From: JAVBPB01 sp031549965
Lineage (GTDB): Bacteria; Bacillota; Clostridia; Lachnospirales; Lachnospiraceae
Direction: 5' to 3'
NCBI GenBank assembly: GCA_031549965.1
Contig: JAVBPB010000079.1
Coordinates: forward strand, 1-62,442
DNA length: 62,442 nt
Shown here: positions 37,200-45,815 of the stretch, in pieces
How positions within the stretch are numbered: the first letter of the stretch is position 1
How the letters are laid out: each line of letters starts with the position of its first letter
Notes under the pieces: generated by a model
Database searches by the model: none
Told to the model about the DNA's origin: nothing
What the model saw: the letters and a program-made list of their open reading frames with translations, nothing else
Made by a program: the position numbers and the translations under genes

Positions 37200-38603
37200 T
37201 TAAAAAAATCCTTTATCGTTTCGCCTACGATTATAAAAGCTTCTTCTTCTCTTTAGCCTTGGTAATTCAATAAAGACGTAATAAATTAATAAAACCAAAG
37301 CAACTATAACTATTGATGCAGCAATAATTGTTGTTTTAGAAATTTTATTGCTTGTGTTATTATCAGTTGCAATAGTATCAGACTCAGAATTAGTTTCATT
37401 GTCTTTTTTAGTATTATTATAATTGGCTATACTAAATATTATGTTACCGCATAAAATATTTGTTGAGCCAACATCTTTATCTCCATATAAGAAGTGCATA
37501 GAACCAATTACTTTATCTAGGTCAGGATTTGAATTTTTGTTAATGGTTACTTTTTTTATAGTATCTTTAATATTTGCATTTTTAGGAAGCACAATATTAC
37601 CTTCTTGATCTAATGTTATAAATGGATTGCTGCTGTCAAACAACTTATTATGCTGGGTAATAAAAAGCATATAGTCATCAAATGACTGGGTTTGTTCAGA
37701 GGCAATGTTATATACAGAGTAATTATTAAATCCATAGTCTAGTAATAGTTTAGTATCTTCATAAATATTTGTACTATCTGATTTTAAAACAACGCAAATA
37801 AGTTCAAGGTTTCCACGTTTAGCAAATGTAACTAAGGTATTTTTTGAAATTGTAGTGTATCCGGTTTTTCCTCCAAAACAACCTTCATAAGGTTTCGCAC
37901 CGGCATATTTAGAGGTTAAAGCCATCTTATGGTGATTAACTAAATATCTGGTTTCCGGTTGCTTATTAGTAGGAGGAATTTGATATGACTTGGTAGATGC
38001 AATTGTTCTAAATGTTTTATTTTTAAGGGCCTCTCTTGAAATAAGTGCCATATCATACGCACTGGTATAGTGCTCATCATCATGTAAACCGTTAGAATTT
38101 ACAAAGTGAGTATTTTTACATCCAAGTGAAGTTGCTTTTTCATTCATCATTTCTACGAAGGCATCCATACTTCCGGCAACATGTTCTGCTACTCCATATG
38201 CGGCTTCATTGGCTGATTCAAGCATTATAGCATATAGGGACTGCTCCATAGTAATTTGCTCACCAACATCTAACCAAATATGACTACTGTCTCTTTCAAT
38301 CCCAAAGATTGCTTCTTTAGAATAAGTAACTATATCACTTAAATTAGAATTTTCAGCAGCTACCAAGGTAGTCATAATTTTAGTAATACTTGCAGGATAA
38401 TATTTTTTTTGTATGTTTTTGGAGTAAAGGATTGTCCCAGTTGAAGATTCCATTAAAATTGCGGATTCTGCAAACACCTCAGGTCCTTTAGGCCATGAAA
38501 CATTAGAATCTTTTGAATTATCTGTTTCAGTAGCGTAAACTTTGTCACCTATATTAATAAATAAAATAATAGCCAATAATATAATTAATCTTATTTTTTT
38601 CAT
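37200..38603 (-). CDS. D-alanyl-D-alanine carboxypeptidase (DacF-like PBP)
   Basis: 467 residues, with an N-terminal signal peptide and a serine carboxypeptidase domain of the S11 family: SITK (Ser72, Lys75), SAN (130-132) and KTG (246-248). A C-terminal beta domain, a transmembrane helix (about 423-447) and a basic tail (LPRLKRRRSFYNRRR) follow. It trims the terminal D-Ala of peptidoglycan stem peptides. A true membrane helix rather than the usual amphipathic anchor is notable. AAGGAG precedes the ATG. Confidence 0.9.
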   Translation of the reverse strand: MKKIRLIILLAIILFINIGDKVYATETDNSKDSNVSWPKGPEVFAESAILMESSTGTILYSKNIQKKYYPASITKIMTTLVAAENSNLSDIVTYSKEAIFGIERDSSHIWLDVGEQITMEQSLYAIMLESANEAAYGVAEHVAGSMDAFVEMMNEKATSLGCKNTHFVNSNGLHDDEHYTSAYDMALISREALKNKTFRTIASTKSYQIPPTNKQPETRYLVNHHKMALTSKYAGAKPYEGCFGGKTGYTTISKNTLVTFAKRGNLELICVVLKSDSTNIYEDTKLLLDYGFNNYSVYNIASEQTQSFDDYMLFITQHNKLFDSSNPFITLDQEGNIVLPKNANIKDTIKKVTINKNSNPDLDKVIGSMHFLYGDKDVGSTNILCGNIIFSIANYNNTKKDNETNSESDTIATDNNTSNKISKTTIIAASIVIVALVLLIYYVFIELPRLKRRRSFYNRRRNDKGFF

Positions 38604-38830
38604 ATAAACTCCTTTGCTATATTATATACATTCACATTATAGATTATTTTTAATGTTGTAGCAAGTAGAAAAGTAGATTTTATATAAGTATTTGTTACTA
38701 TGTACAAGAAAGATATGAATAATAATGGGTAGTAACAAGTATTTGCCATTTTTTAATATTTTATGTGGATTTTATAATACACATATGATAAAATTCTATA
38801 TAGATAGGAAATTAACTTTTGAGGTGATTT

Positions 38831-39505
38831 ATGAGACAGGTATATAATAATTTTAGGACATTTATTTCAATTGATTTTGAGAGAATTGCCATAAATAGAT
38901 TAGATAACTATGATGGTATGCTTCATAAGAAAACAAATAAGATACCAGTTAGCATTTCAGCCAGACATGTGCACCTTGACAGAGAAGCTCTTGATATTTT
39001 ATTTGGTGAGGGATACGAACTTACAGTATTTAAAGAACTATCACAACCAGGTCAGTATGCTGCAAATGAAAAGGTAACTATTGCAGGGTTAAAAGGCAGC
39101 TTTGAAGGAGTAAGGATACTTGGACCTTTAAGAAGTGCAAATCAAGTCGAGGTTTCGATGACAGATGCTAGAAAGTTAGGAATCAATCCTCCTGTAAGAG
39201 GCTCTGGTGATTTAGTAAATAGTGCAGCTATAACTTTAATTGGGCCAAAGGGTACAGTAGTTTTAAAAGAAGGTTGTATAGTTTCTGAAAGGCATATCCA
39301 TATGAGTCCGTCAGATGCCCAAAACTTTGATGTAAAAGATAACGAAAAGGTTATGGCAAAAATTCATAATGCAAAAGGTGGAATCCTTGATAATGTTTTT
39401 GTACGTATCAGAGATGATTTTGAACTTGATATGCATATTGATACTGATGATGCAAATGCATTTCTAATTAAGAACAGTGATTGGATTGAATTAATTAAAG
39501 GCTGA
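38831..39505 (+). CDS. pduL: Phosphate propanoyltransferase PduL
   Basis: 224 residues. It transfers acyl groups between CoA and phosphate. Zinc-ligand motifs are ARHVHL near residue 44 and ERHIHMSPSDA near 155. A roughly 35-residue N-terminal extension (RQVYNNFRTFISIDFERIA) precedes the usual start; such extensions can be encapsulation peptides for microcompartments, but no shell genes are in the window, so a housekeeping phosphotransacylase role is as likely. GAGGTG lies before ATG 38831. It precedes trmB by 10 bp. Confidence 0.88.
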   Translation: MRQVYNNFRTFISIDFERIAINRLDNYDGMLHKKTNKIPVSISARHVHLDREALDILFGEGYELTVFKELSQPGQYAANEKVTIAGLKGSFEGVRILGPLRSANQVEVSMTDARKLGINPPVRGSGDLVNSAAITLIGPKGTVVLKEGCIVSERHIHMSPSDAQNFDVKDNEKVMAKIHNAKGGILDNVFVRIRDDFELDMHIDTDDANAFLIKNSDWIELIKG

Positions 39506-39515
39506 GGAGCACAAA

Positions 39516-40151
39516 ATGAGATTAAGAAATATTAAAGGTTCAAGAGAAATATTAATTAACAGTGAATATGTAATAAAAGAGGACAATAATCTAAAGGGGC
39601 ACTGGAAGGAATTTTTTAATAATGATAATCCTATTCATATTGAAATTGGAATGGGAAAGGGTAAGTTTATTCAAAGTTTAGCAATGTATAATCCATATAT
39701 AAATTATATTGGTATAGAAAAGTTTTCCAGTGTTTTAATAAGGGCATTGGATAAAAGAAAAGAACTACAAAATAATAATCTTTTCTTTATTAGAATGGAT
39801 GCTGAGAATATTAATGACATTTTTGCAGATAATGAAGTAGACAGGATATATCTTAATTTTTCTGATCCATGGCCTAAAGATCGACATGCTAAAAGAAGAT
39901 TGACATCTAAGGAATTTTGGGCAAGATATAATCAGCTTCTTAAAAAAGATGGGGAAGTGATTTTTAAGACAGACAATAGGGAACTATTTGATTTTTCTTT
40001 AGAACAGGTTGAAGTTGCCAAATGGAATATTAAAAATGTAACATATGATTTACATCATAGTGAATTTTTGGAAGGTAATGTAATGACAGAGTATGAAGAA
40101 AAATTTGTTAGTTTAAATATACCAATTAATAGGCTTGTTGCTTATAGATAA
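39516..40151 (+). CDS. trmB: tRNA (guanine-N7-)-methyltransferase
   Basis: A 211-residue SAM-dependent enzyme forming m7G46 in tRNA. Motifs: IEIGMGKGKF (SAM), IGIEKFSSVL, and the catalytic/tRNA-binding block NFSDPWPKDRHAKRRL, ending FKTDNRELFDFS. GAGGAG precedes the ATG. Confidence 0.96.
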   Translation: MRLRNIKGSREILINSEYVIKEDNNLKGHWKEFFNNDNPIHIEIGMGKGKFIQSLAMYNPYINYIGIEKFSSVLIRALDKRKELQNNNLFFIRMDAENINDIFADNEVDRIYLNFSDPWPKDRHAKRRLTSKEFWARYNQLLKKDGEVIFKTDNRELFDFSLEQVEVAKWNIKNVTYDLHHSEFLEGNVMTEYEEKFVSLNIPINRLVAYR

Positions 40152-40238
40152 TAATGATTATAGTAAATGTATAGAATAAATAGGTACTCATTTTATAAAC
40201 TTAGAATATGATAGTATAAATGTTTAGAGGTATTTATA

Positions 40239-40391
40239 ATGAGTGCAAAAAGAAAGATTAAATGTGGAATTATGAAGGCAACAGCAGATAATTCAGAATT
40301 AAACAAAAAAGTGATGAAATTAAAACGTTCATGGGATCAAGTTGAATGCATGATAAGTGGACCGTATAAAAAGAAAACCAAAGCAAAATAA
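40239..40391 (+). CDS. Small basic hypothetical protein
   Basis: 50 residues starting MSAKRKIKCGIMKATADNSE, with lysine-rich ends and two cysteines. ATG 40239 has AGAGG eight bases upstream; the stop lies just before the trxA SD. No family is recognised. Good SD, tight packing against trxA (18 bp) and protein-like composition support a real gene, possibly co-transcribed with thioredoxin. Confidence 0.55.
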   Translation: MSAKRKIKCGIMKATADNSELNKKVMKLKRSWDQVECMISGPYKKKTKAK

Positions 40392-40408
40392 TAGGAGGAA
40401 GATGTATT

Positions 40409-40726
40409 ATGTCAAAAGTTTTTACCCAAAGTAATTTTCAAAGTGAAGTTATTAATTCTAAAATACCCGTATTTGTAGATTTCTATGCAGATTGGTGTGC
40501 TCCATGTAAAATGATGGCACCAGTAATTGATGAAATAGCCAAGGCATATGAAGGAAAACTAAGTGTTGGTAAGATAGACGTGGATACAGCAGCAGCAATC
40601 AGTCAAAAGTACAATATTATGTCAATTCCGGCAATGCTTTTATTTAAAAACGGAAAAGTTGTAGAAACTTTTGTTGGTGTAACAGCTAAAAATGTTTTAA
40701 TTCAAAAGATTGATGCTAATTTATAA
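40409..40726 (+). CDS. trxA: Thioredoxin
   Basis: A 105-residue classical thioredoxin with active site WCAPCK (Cys30, Cys33), the cis-proline loop SIPAML and the glycine ending FVGVTAKN. The WCAPCK active site differs from the common WCGPCK. AGGAGG precedes the ATG. No thioredoxin reductase gene is in the window. Confidence 0.95.
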   Translation: MSKVFTQSNFQSEVINSKIPVFVDFYADWCAPCKMMAPVIDEIAKAYEGKLSVGKIDVDTAAAISQKYNIMSIPAMLLFKNGKVVETFVGVTAKNVLIQKIDANL

Positions 40727-40887
40727 TACTCAATTATTTTAATGTTTTTATTTTAGTTGTCTTTATATTCGGCATTAAACATTAACTACTAATGTTAATG
40801 CTGGATATTAGAGATGTAGCTAAATTAGCGTATTTATTTATGAGGGATTTTTGAAATATTGTATTTATAAAAAAAATAAAAAAAAGC

Positions 40888-40916
40888 TTGCAATTTAGAA
40901 GTTATTGTTATATAAT
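40888..40916 (+). promoter_or_regulatory. Promoter of tRNA-Lys
   Basis: TTGCAA (40888-40893), 17-bp spacer, perfect TATAAT (40911-40916), about 35 bp upstream of the tRNA. Confidence 0.75.
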
Positions 40917-40951
40917 AAAAAATGCATTGATTTAGTACAAGTATTAATTAT

Positions 40952-41024
40952 GCGCTAATAGCTCAGTTGGTAGAGCACCTGACTCTTAATCAGGGTGTCC
41001 GGGGTTCGAGCCCCCGTTGGCGTA
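40952..41024 (+). tRNA. tRNA-Lys(CTT)
   Basis: A 73-nt tRNA. D-arm GCTCAGTTGGTAGAGC, anticodon loop CTCTTAA giving CTT (reads AAG), T-loop GTTCGAGC, acceptor GCGCTAA with TTGGCGT (two G-T pairs). No encoded CCA. Confidence 0.94.
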
Positions 41025-41094
41025 CTAGAAGTCTTAGTTCGGTGGTAATATCCATTGGGTTAGGGCTTTATTTTTTGTGAAAGGAATGTTTTAA

Positions 41095-41829
41095 ATGTTA
41101 AAATTTCTAGGCTCAGGAGGAGCTTTTAATACAGACAGAGGTAATAATTGTGCATATTTTAAGTTAGGAACAGAATTATTTATACTGGATTGTGGAGAAG
41201 ATGTATTCAAAAAGCTTATAAAGTATAATTTATTTCATAAAGTAAGCAGGGTTAATTTTTTTATAACTCATTTACATGGAGACCATGTTGGAAGCTTGTC
41301 AACAACAATTGCATACTTATTTTTCGTACAATATAATCAAAATAAAAGTAAAATAAATGTTTTTCATCCATCACATAAAATAGAAGAACTTTTAAAACTT
41401 CAAGGAATGGATTTGGAACGATATACATTATATATTAATGATTGGGATAAGATAAAAGCGGATGGATATCAGAAAAAATTAGAATACTCATTTGAAAAGA
41501 ATGAGCATGATCCTAAGCTTGATAGTTTCTCTATTGAATTTAATATAAAGGATGAAGTAGAGTTATATTATAGCGGTGATACCAATAAGATTAAAGATAA
41601 GATAAAAAATATCTGGAATTATGATTATGTTTACCACGAAATTACTATGATTGAGAATTCAACAGCACACAGTGATTACCAGAAATTACTAGAAATGACA
41701 AAGGAATGGTCTGATACAGACAAGAAAAAGATTTGGTTAATGCATTTAGATGAAGGCTTTGATGTAGACAAGGCAAAGGCAAATGGGTTTAATGTTGTTG
41801 AAAATGAATACATTGAGGATACAAAATAA
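41095..41829 (+). CDS. MBL-fold metallo-hydrolase (RNase Z-like)
   Basis: 244 residues. The metal-binding motif is THLHGDHVGS, the fold opens with LGSGGAFNTDRGNNC and further ligands fall in ELYYSGDT and the final HLDEGF. This opening (GSGGA) is typical of RNase Z/arylsulfatase-like MBL proteins, but the long exosite of tRNase Z is not evident, so substrate is undecided. GAAAGGA precedes the ATG. Confidence 0.82.
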   Translation: MLKFLGSGGAFNTDRGNNCAYFKLGTELFILDCGEDVFKKLIKYNLFHKVSRVNFFITHLHGDHVGSLSTTIAYLFFVQYNQNKSKINVFHPSHKIEELLKLQGMDLERYTLYINDWDKIKADGYQKKLEYSFEKNEHDPKLDSFSIEFNIKDEVELYYSGDTNKIKDKIKNIWNYDYVYHEITMIENSTAHSDYQKLLEMTKEWSDTDKKKIWLMHLDEGFDVDKAKANGFNVVENEYIEDTK

Positions 41830-41862
41830 TATTTAAAGATAATACATTATTAAAAAATAATT

Positions 41863-41905
41863 CAAGGCTCAAAACATATTCTTACCGAATATATTTTGAG
41901 TCTTG
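41863..41905. terminator. Bidirectional terminator between MBL and S1 genes
   Basis: Nineteen-base arms (CAAGGCTCAAAACATATTC at 41863-41881; 41887-41905) pair with one G-T and one mismatch around a 5-nt loop, between convergent genes. Confidence 0.75.
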
Positions 41906-41916
41906 TAATTTTACCT

Positions 41917-42909
41917 CTATTTGATCTTAAAATTAGCTAATAAATTAGCAAGACTTGTACCCGCATTTTCGCTAGAGCTGTATTCAACGGGAACTTCTTC
42001 AATTTGAGAAGAAACCTCTTCCTCCTCCAACACTGCTTTAAGGCTTAAACTAATCTTGCCATCTTTAACTTCAGTAATTTTAACATTAATTGTTTGACCT
42101 AATTTTAAAACTTCATTAGGACTTTTAAGTCTTTTATTACTTATTTGTGAAATGTGCAACAAACCTGATAAATTATTAGGAATGGCAATAAAGGCACCAT
42201 ATGGAGCTATTTTTTCTACAACGCCCTCCACTACAATTCCTGTTTCAATTTGTGAAATTTTTTGTTTTTTATCTTTTTCAGCTTTATCCTTTTCAATTTC
42301 TTTTCCGGATAAAACAACCTTTTTATTCTCTTCATCAACTGTAATAACCAGTACAGATATTTCTTTATTTACCCAGTCTGTAAGGTTTTCAACATAATTT
42401 AACGATAACTGAGAGGCAGGTATAAAACCACGTATACCTTTAATATAAGTGGTTACACCACCATTAACAGCCTGCGAAATTTTTATATTAACAGGAGTTT
42501 TATTAATCATTAACTCCTTTAAGCTGTTCCAAGCTAATATATCATCAGCACGTTTTTTTGATAATAATATATTTCCTTCACCATTATCCATTTTAATTAC
42601 AGTTGCAGATACATTGTCCCCTACTAAAATATCTTGTTTGATAGAAAATCTTGGGTCATTACTTAATTCGGCAATAGGAATTATACCTTCTGCATAATAT
42701 CCAAGATCAACAATAACTTCGGTGTCGGATACACCAATAACCACTCCCTTTAAAATATCTCCAACATATATTTTTCTAAGAGATTTGTTTAACTCATCTT
42801 TGTAATCTTCCATAGTTTCAACTGGTTCTTGTAAAGTAGTTTCTTCTGAAGAATTAGTAATTTCATTAACAGAAGTTTCATCTAGTAAATCTTTTGATTT
42901 TTCACTCAT
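41917..42909 (-). CDS. S1 RNA-binding domain protein (ribosomal protein S1-like)
   Basis: 330 residues. An acidic N-terminus is followed by at least three S1 domains: one starting VGDILKGVVIGVSDTEVIVD, a second around ATVIKMDNGEGNILLSK and KGIRGFIPASQLS, and a third around GVVEKIAPYGAFIAIP with the conserved GLLHISQIS. It is shorter than proteobacterial S1 and resembles Firmicutes YpfD-type proteins; roles in mRNA binding or translation are known for the family. AGAGG precedes the ATG. Confidence 0.85.
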   Translation of the reverse strand: MSEKSKDLLDETSVNEITNSSEETTLQEPVETMEDYKDELNKSLRKIYVGDILKGVVIGVSDTEVIVDLGYYAEGIIPIAELSNDPRFSIKQDILVGDNVSATVIKMDNGEGNILLSKKRADDILAWNSLKELMINKTPVNIKISQAVNGGVTTYIKGIRGFIPASQLSLNYVENLTDWVNKEISVLVITVDEENKKVVLSGKEIEKDKAEKDKKQKISQIETGIVVEGVVEKIAPYGAFIAIPNNLSGLLHISQISNKRLKSPNEVLKLGQTINVKITEVKDGKISLSLKAVLEEEEVSSQIEEVPVEYSSSENAGTSLANLLANFKIK

Positions 42910-43109
42910 ATTATTACCTCTTTATTTTTATTATTTATATTGATAGAGCATTTGTCATTAAGCGTGGTTAATATATAACCAAGTTTCTCTACACATTGTA
43001 GTTTAAGATTGGTGAGAGGACAGAGCATATAATTAATTCTAACATGTTAATTATATATTTTCAATCAATAAATTATACATAGAGTTACAACTTTTGTTTA
43101 AAGTGTTGG

Positions 43110-43138
43110 TTGACAAAATAATATACTAAAGATAATAT
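43110..43138 (+). promoter_or_regulatory. Promoter of the Nudix gene
   Basis: TTGACA (43110-43115), 17-bp spacer, TAATAT (43133-43138). The divergent spacer 42910-43197 also holds a perfect 10-bp inverted repeat, ATATAATTAA/TTAATTATAT (43027-43056), of unknown role. Confidence 0.6.
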
Positions 43139-43197
43139 TATTGTGTGCTTATATATTGTCAGATAAATAATTGAAAAAATTTAAGGGGGATATAGAA

Positions 43198-43932
43198 TTG
43201 CCAGCATTTTTAAAAGAATTTAATTCGTTTTATGGAACAGGTGAAAAAAATCAAGACGGATTAACATTGGAAGAATTTTTACAAAATTATAACACTAAAG
43301 ATTATGAAAATCCTAGTGTAACAGCAGATATATTAGTTTTTACATACGAGGGACAATTAAATAAAGTTAATGAAGGCCTTAAATTATTAATGATAAAAAG
43401 GGCAAATCATCCATGTATTGGATGTTGGTCACTTCCCGGAGGTTTCGTTAACATAGATGAAGATATATTAGATGCGGCTAAAAGAGAACTCTTGGAAGAA
43501 ACATCAATAGATGACATTGAATGTGAGCTAATATATACATGGGGTGAAGCAAACAGAGATCCAAGAGCCAGAATAATTACTAGTTCATACATTGCACTAG
43601 TTGAAGAGGACAAATTAAAGATTAAAGCAGGAGACGATGCAAAAGATGTGGCATGGTTTGATGTTAATTTTAATTTAATTGAAAAAAAAGAATATAAAGA
43701 AAATAAAAAAGATAAAATAGAATGTGTATACGAGATTAAACTAATAAGTCAAATTAAGGAAGTAGAATTGAAAAGTATTGTTAGTGTAATTTATAATAAA
43801 AATCGATTAATTAAAGAAACTAGATTTGAAGTTTTATCAAATGAAAAAGTTGGATTTGATCATCCAAGGTTTATTGTACAGGCGCTACTTTACCTTCAGG
43901 ATAACATAGACTCATATTTAAGAAAATCTTAA
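43198..43932 (+). CDS. Nudix hydrolase (NrtR/ADP-ribose pyrophosphatase-like)
   Basis: About 244 residues. The Nudix box is GGFVNIDEDILDAAKRELLE then ET, matching Gx5Ex7REUxEExGU. A C-terminal region ending DHPRFIVQALLYLQD resembles the winged-helix part of NrtR-type proteins, so it may be an enzyme or an NAD-metabolism regulator. The start is TTG 43198, eight bases after AAGGGGG; TTG 43171 lies upstream of that SD. Confidence 0.83.
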   Translation: MPAFLKEFNSFYGTGEKNQDGLTLEEFLQNYNTKDYENPSVTADILVFTYEGQLNKVNEGLKLLMIKRANHPCIGCWSLPGGFVNIDEDILDAAKRELLEETSIDDIECELIYTWGEANRDPRARIITSSYIALVEEDKLKIKAGDDAKDVAWFDVNFNLIEKKEYKENKKDKIECVYEIKLISQIKEVELKSIVSVIYNKNRLIKETRFEVLSNEKVGFDHPRFIVQALLYLQDNIDSYLRKS

Positions 43933-44091
43933 TAAATCTTTAATTAAAAGGGTATTAAAAAGTTTTAAAATTATGTTATACTATATAGGAGGCAAAAATT
44001 TTTACCACATAAACGAGGAGTATATTCAGTATTGATTTGAATATATAGTTAAGTAATGTAAATACAGACTGTAGTATAAGGAGAGAGTAGA

Positions 44092-44745
44092 TTGAAAACA
44101 TGGATTTTAAAAAATAAACATGTATTTATTTTGTTATATTTTTTCGTTTATTTGGTATGGTTTGGTTATCTTGAAAAAACAGTGACAACTGATTTTGCCA
44201 ATATGCATATTAAATTAGATGATATTATACCTTTTAATGAGTTTTTTGTAATTCCGTATATGCTGTGGTTTTTATATGTGGCATCAGCAGTAGTGTTTTT
44301 TTTGTTTACATCTAAAGAAGACTTTTTAAGATTAGCAGCATTTTTATTTACAGGAATGACAATATGCTTAATAATTTATACAATATTTCCCAATGGTCAT
44401 CATTTAAGACCTTTAGTATTTGAAAGAAATAATATATTTACAGATATTATTAGAAACTTATATAGTGTTGATACTTCTACCAATGTTTGCCCAAGCATAC
44501 ATGTATTAAATTCCATAGGAGTACATATAGGGATTGTTAACAGCAAAAGATTCAAGGACAATAAAGCAATAAAAATAGGTTCATTCATTTTAATGGTTTC
44601 AATATGTCTTTCAACAGTATTTTTAAAACAACATTCAGCAATAGATGGAATATGTTCGGTTATCTTAAGTATACCTTTATATGTGGTTGGGTATAGAATT
44701 GTTGATTTTTCTGATAATGCACAAGTTAATCCAAAAGAAGTTTAA
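44092..44745 (+). CDS. PAP2-family membrane phosphatase
   Basis: A 217-residue integral membrane protein with five or six hydrophobic segments. The phosphatase motifs are partly visible: CPSIHVLNS (motif 2, SxxH type) and KQHSAIDGI (motif 3, with catalytic His). It probably dephosphorylates a lipid or undecaprenyl phosphate. The start is TTG 44092, after GGAGAGAG. Confidence 0.8.
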   Translation: MKTWILKNKHVFILLYFFVYLVWFGYLEKTVTTDFANMHIKLDDIIPFNEFFVIPYMLWFLYVASAVVFFLFTSKEDFLRLAAFLFTGMTICLIIYTIFPNGHHLRPLVFERNNIFTDIIRNLYSVDTSTNVCPSIHVLNSIGVHIGIVNSKRFKDNKAIKIGSFILMVSICLSTVFLKQHSAIDGICSVILSIPLYVVGYRIVDFSDNAQVNPKEV

Positions 44746-44752
44746 TATAAAT

Positions 44753-44779
44753 AAAAATCCCGATTAACTCGGGATTTTT
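44753..44779. terminator. Bidirectional terminator
   Basis: An 11-bp perfect stem AAAAATCCCGA/TCGGGATTTTT with a 5-nt loop and a T-run, between the convergent PAP2 and GT2 genes. Confidence 0.9.
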
Positions 44780-44780
44780 T

Positions 44781-45797
44781 TTAATTAAATTTAAAAATCA
44801 ATCGTGATATTCTATATATTAGAATTGCGATTTGCCTTCCGGCTTTTGTAGGTAGATTAATTCCTATACCTAATACATTGTATTTAAGCTGCTTATATAG
44901 TTTAATATTACTATTTTTTAGATATGTCCATAACTCGTCTTTCTTTTCTAAATTTTCTTTTTCCCCAGATTTAATAAGCATAATTGATGAAACTGTAGTA
45001 ATTATGGATATATATTTAATCATATAAGAACTTAATTTTTTATTCTCAATTTCAAATATATTACAAGAATCAATCATTAATTTATTTACCAAAAGCTGTT
45101 GATCAACACGTTTTATCATAACCTGCTCATTTACTGATTGATCAGATCTTCCAATAAAGTATCTATATAGGTTTACATTTAGATAATATATATTCTTAGC
45201 ATAAGGAAGGGGCTGATACACAAATAAATTATCAACATAAAAAGTATGCTTAGGGAGAACAAGATTACATTCTCTTAGTAAAGCAGTTCTATATATTACC
45301 GAATGCATAAGTATATATTGACCAAGTTTAAAGTTTTTAACATCAGACCAGGTAAATAATGTGTTTTCAGGTAGAGCATGTTTGTAATTTATTACTTTTT
45401 TTCTTTTAGCACCTTGTTTTTCGTAGACATAATTGCAAACTAAAAGATCAAGAGGAGTACTTGACAAAACCATGGAATTTAAAAGTTCTAGCACCTTACT
45501 TAAAGATTTTTTATCAACCCAGTCATCACTATCAACCACTTTATAGAAAACTCCGGTTGCATTTCTTAGACCTGCATTTACAGCTTCACCATGTCCTCCA
45601 TTTTCCTGATGAATCACCTTAATAATGGAAGGATATTTAGAAGCATACTCGTCTGCAATACTTGCAGTGTTATCAACAGAACCATCATTAACAATTATTA
45701 TCTCAATTAATTCACCCCCGCTTAAGAGTGTATCAATACAATGTTTCATATATTCGGCTGAATTGTAGCATGGAACCCCAACAGATAATATTTTCAA
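44781..45797 (-). CDS. Glycosyltransferase family 2
   Basis: A 338-residue GT-A fold transferase. The nucleotide-sugar site shows as VPCYNSAEYM, IIVNDGSVDNT, ENGGHGEAVNAGL and the metal-binding DSDDW. The C-terminal half is helical without clear membrane segments. The start is TTG 45797 with AAAGGAG seven bases upstream. It lies 18 bp downstream of glf, suggesting a galactofuranosyl-containing surface glycan; the acceptor is unknown. Confidence 0.88.
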   Translation of the reverse strand: MKILSVGVPCYNSAEYMKHCIDTLLSGGELIEIIIVNDGSVDNTASIADEYASKYPSIIKVIHQENGGHGEAVNAGLRNATGVFYKVVDSDDWVDKKSLSKVLELLNSMVLSSTPLDLLVCNYVYEKQGAKRKKVINYKHALPENTLFTWSDVKNFKLGQYILMHSVIYRTALLRECNLVLPKHTFYVDNLFVYQPLPYAKNIYYLNVNLYRYFIGRSDQSVNEQVMIKRVDQQLLVNKLMIDSCNIFEIENKKLSSYMIKYISIITTVSSIMLIKSGEKENLEKKDELWTYLKNSNIKLYKQLKYNVLGIGINLPTKAGRQIAILIYRISRLIFKFN

Positions 45798-45815
45798 AAT
45801 AAAACTCCTTTCGTA

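Noticed and set aside
43987..43992. AGGAGG as the SD of a leader peptide before the PAP2 gene
   Set aside because: No ATG, GTG or TTG follows within a usable distance.
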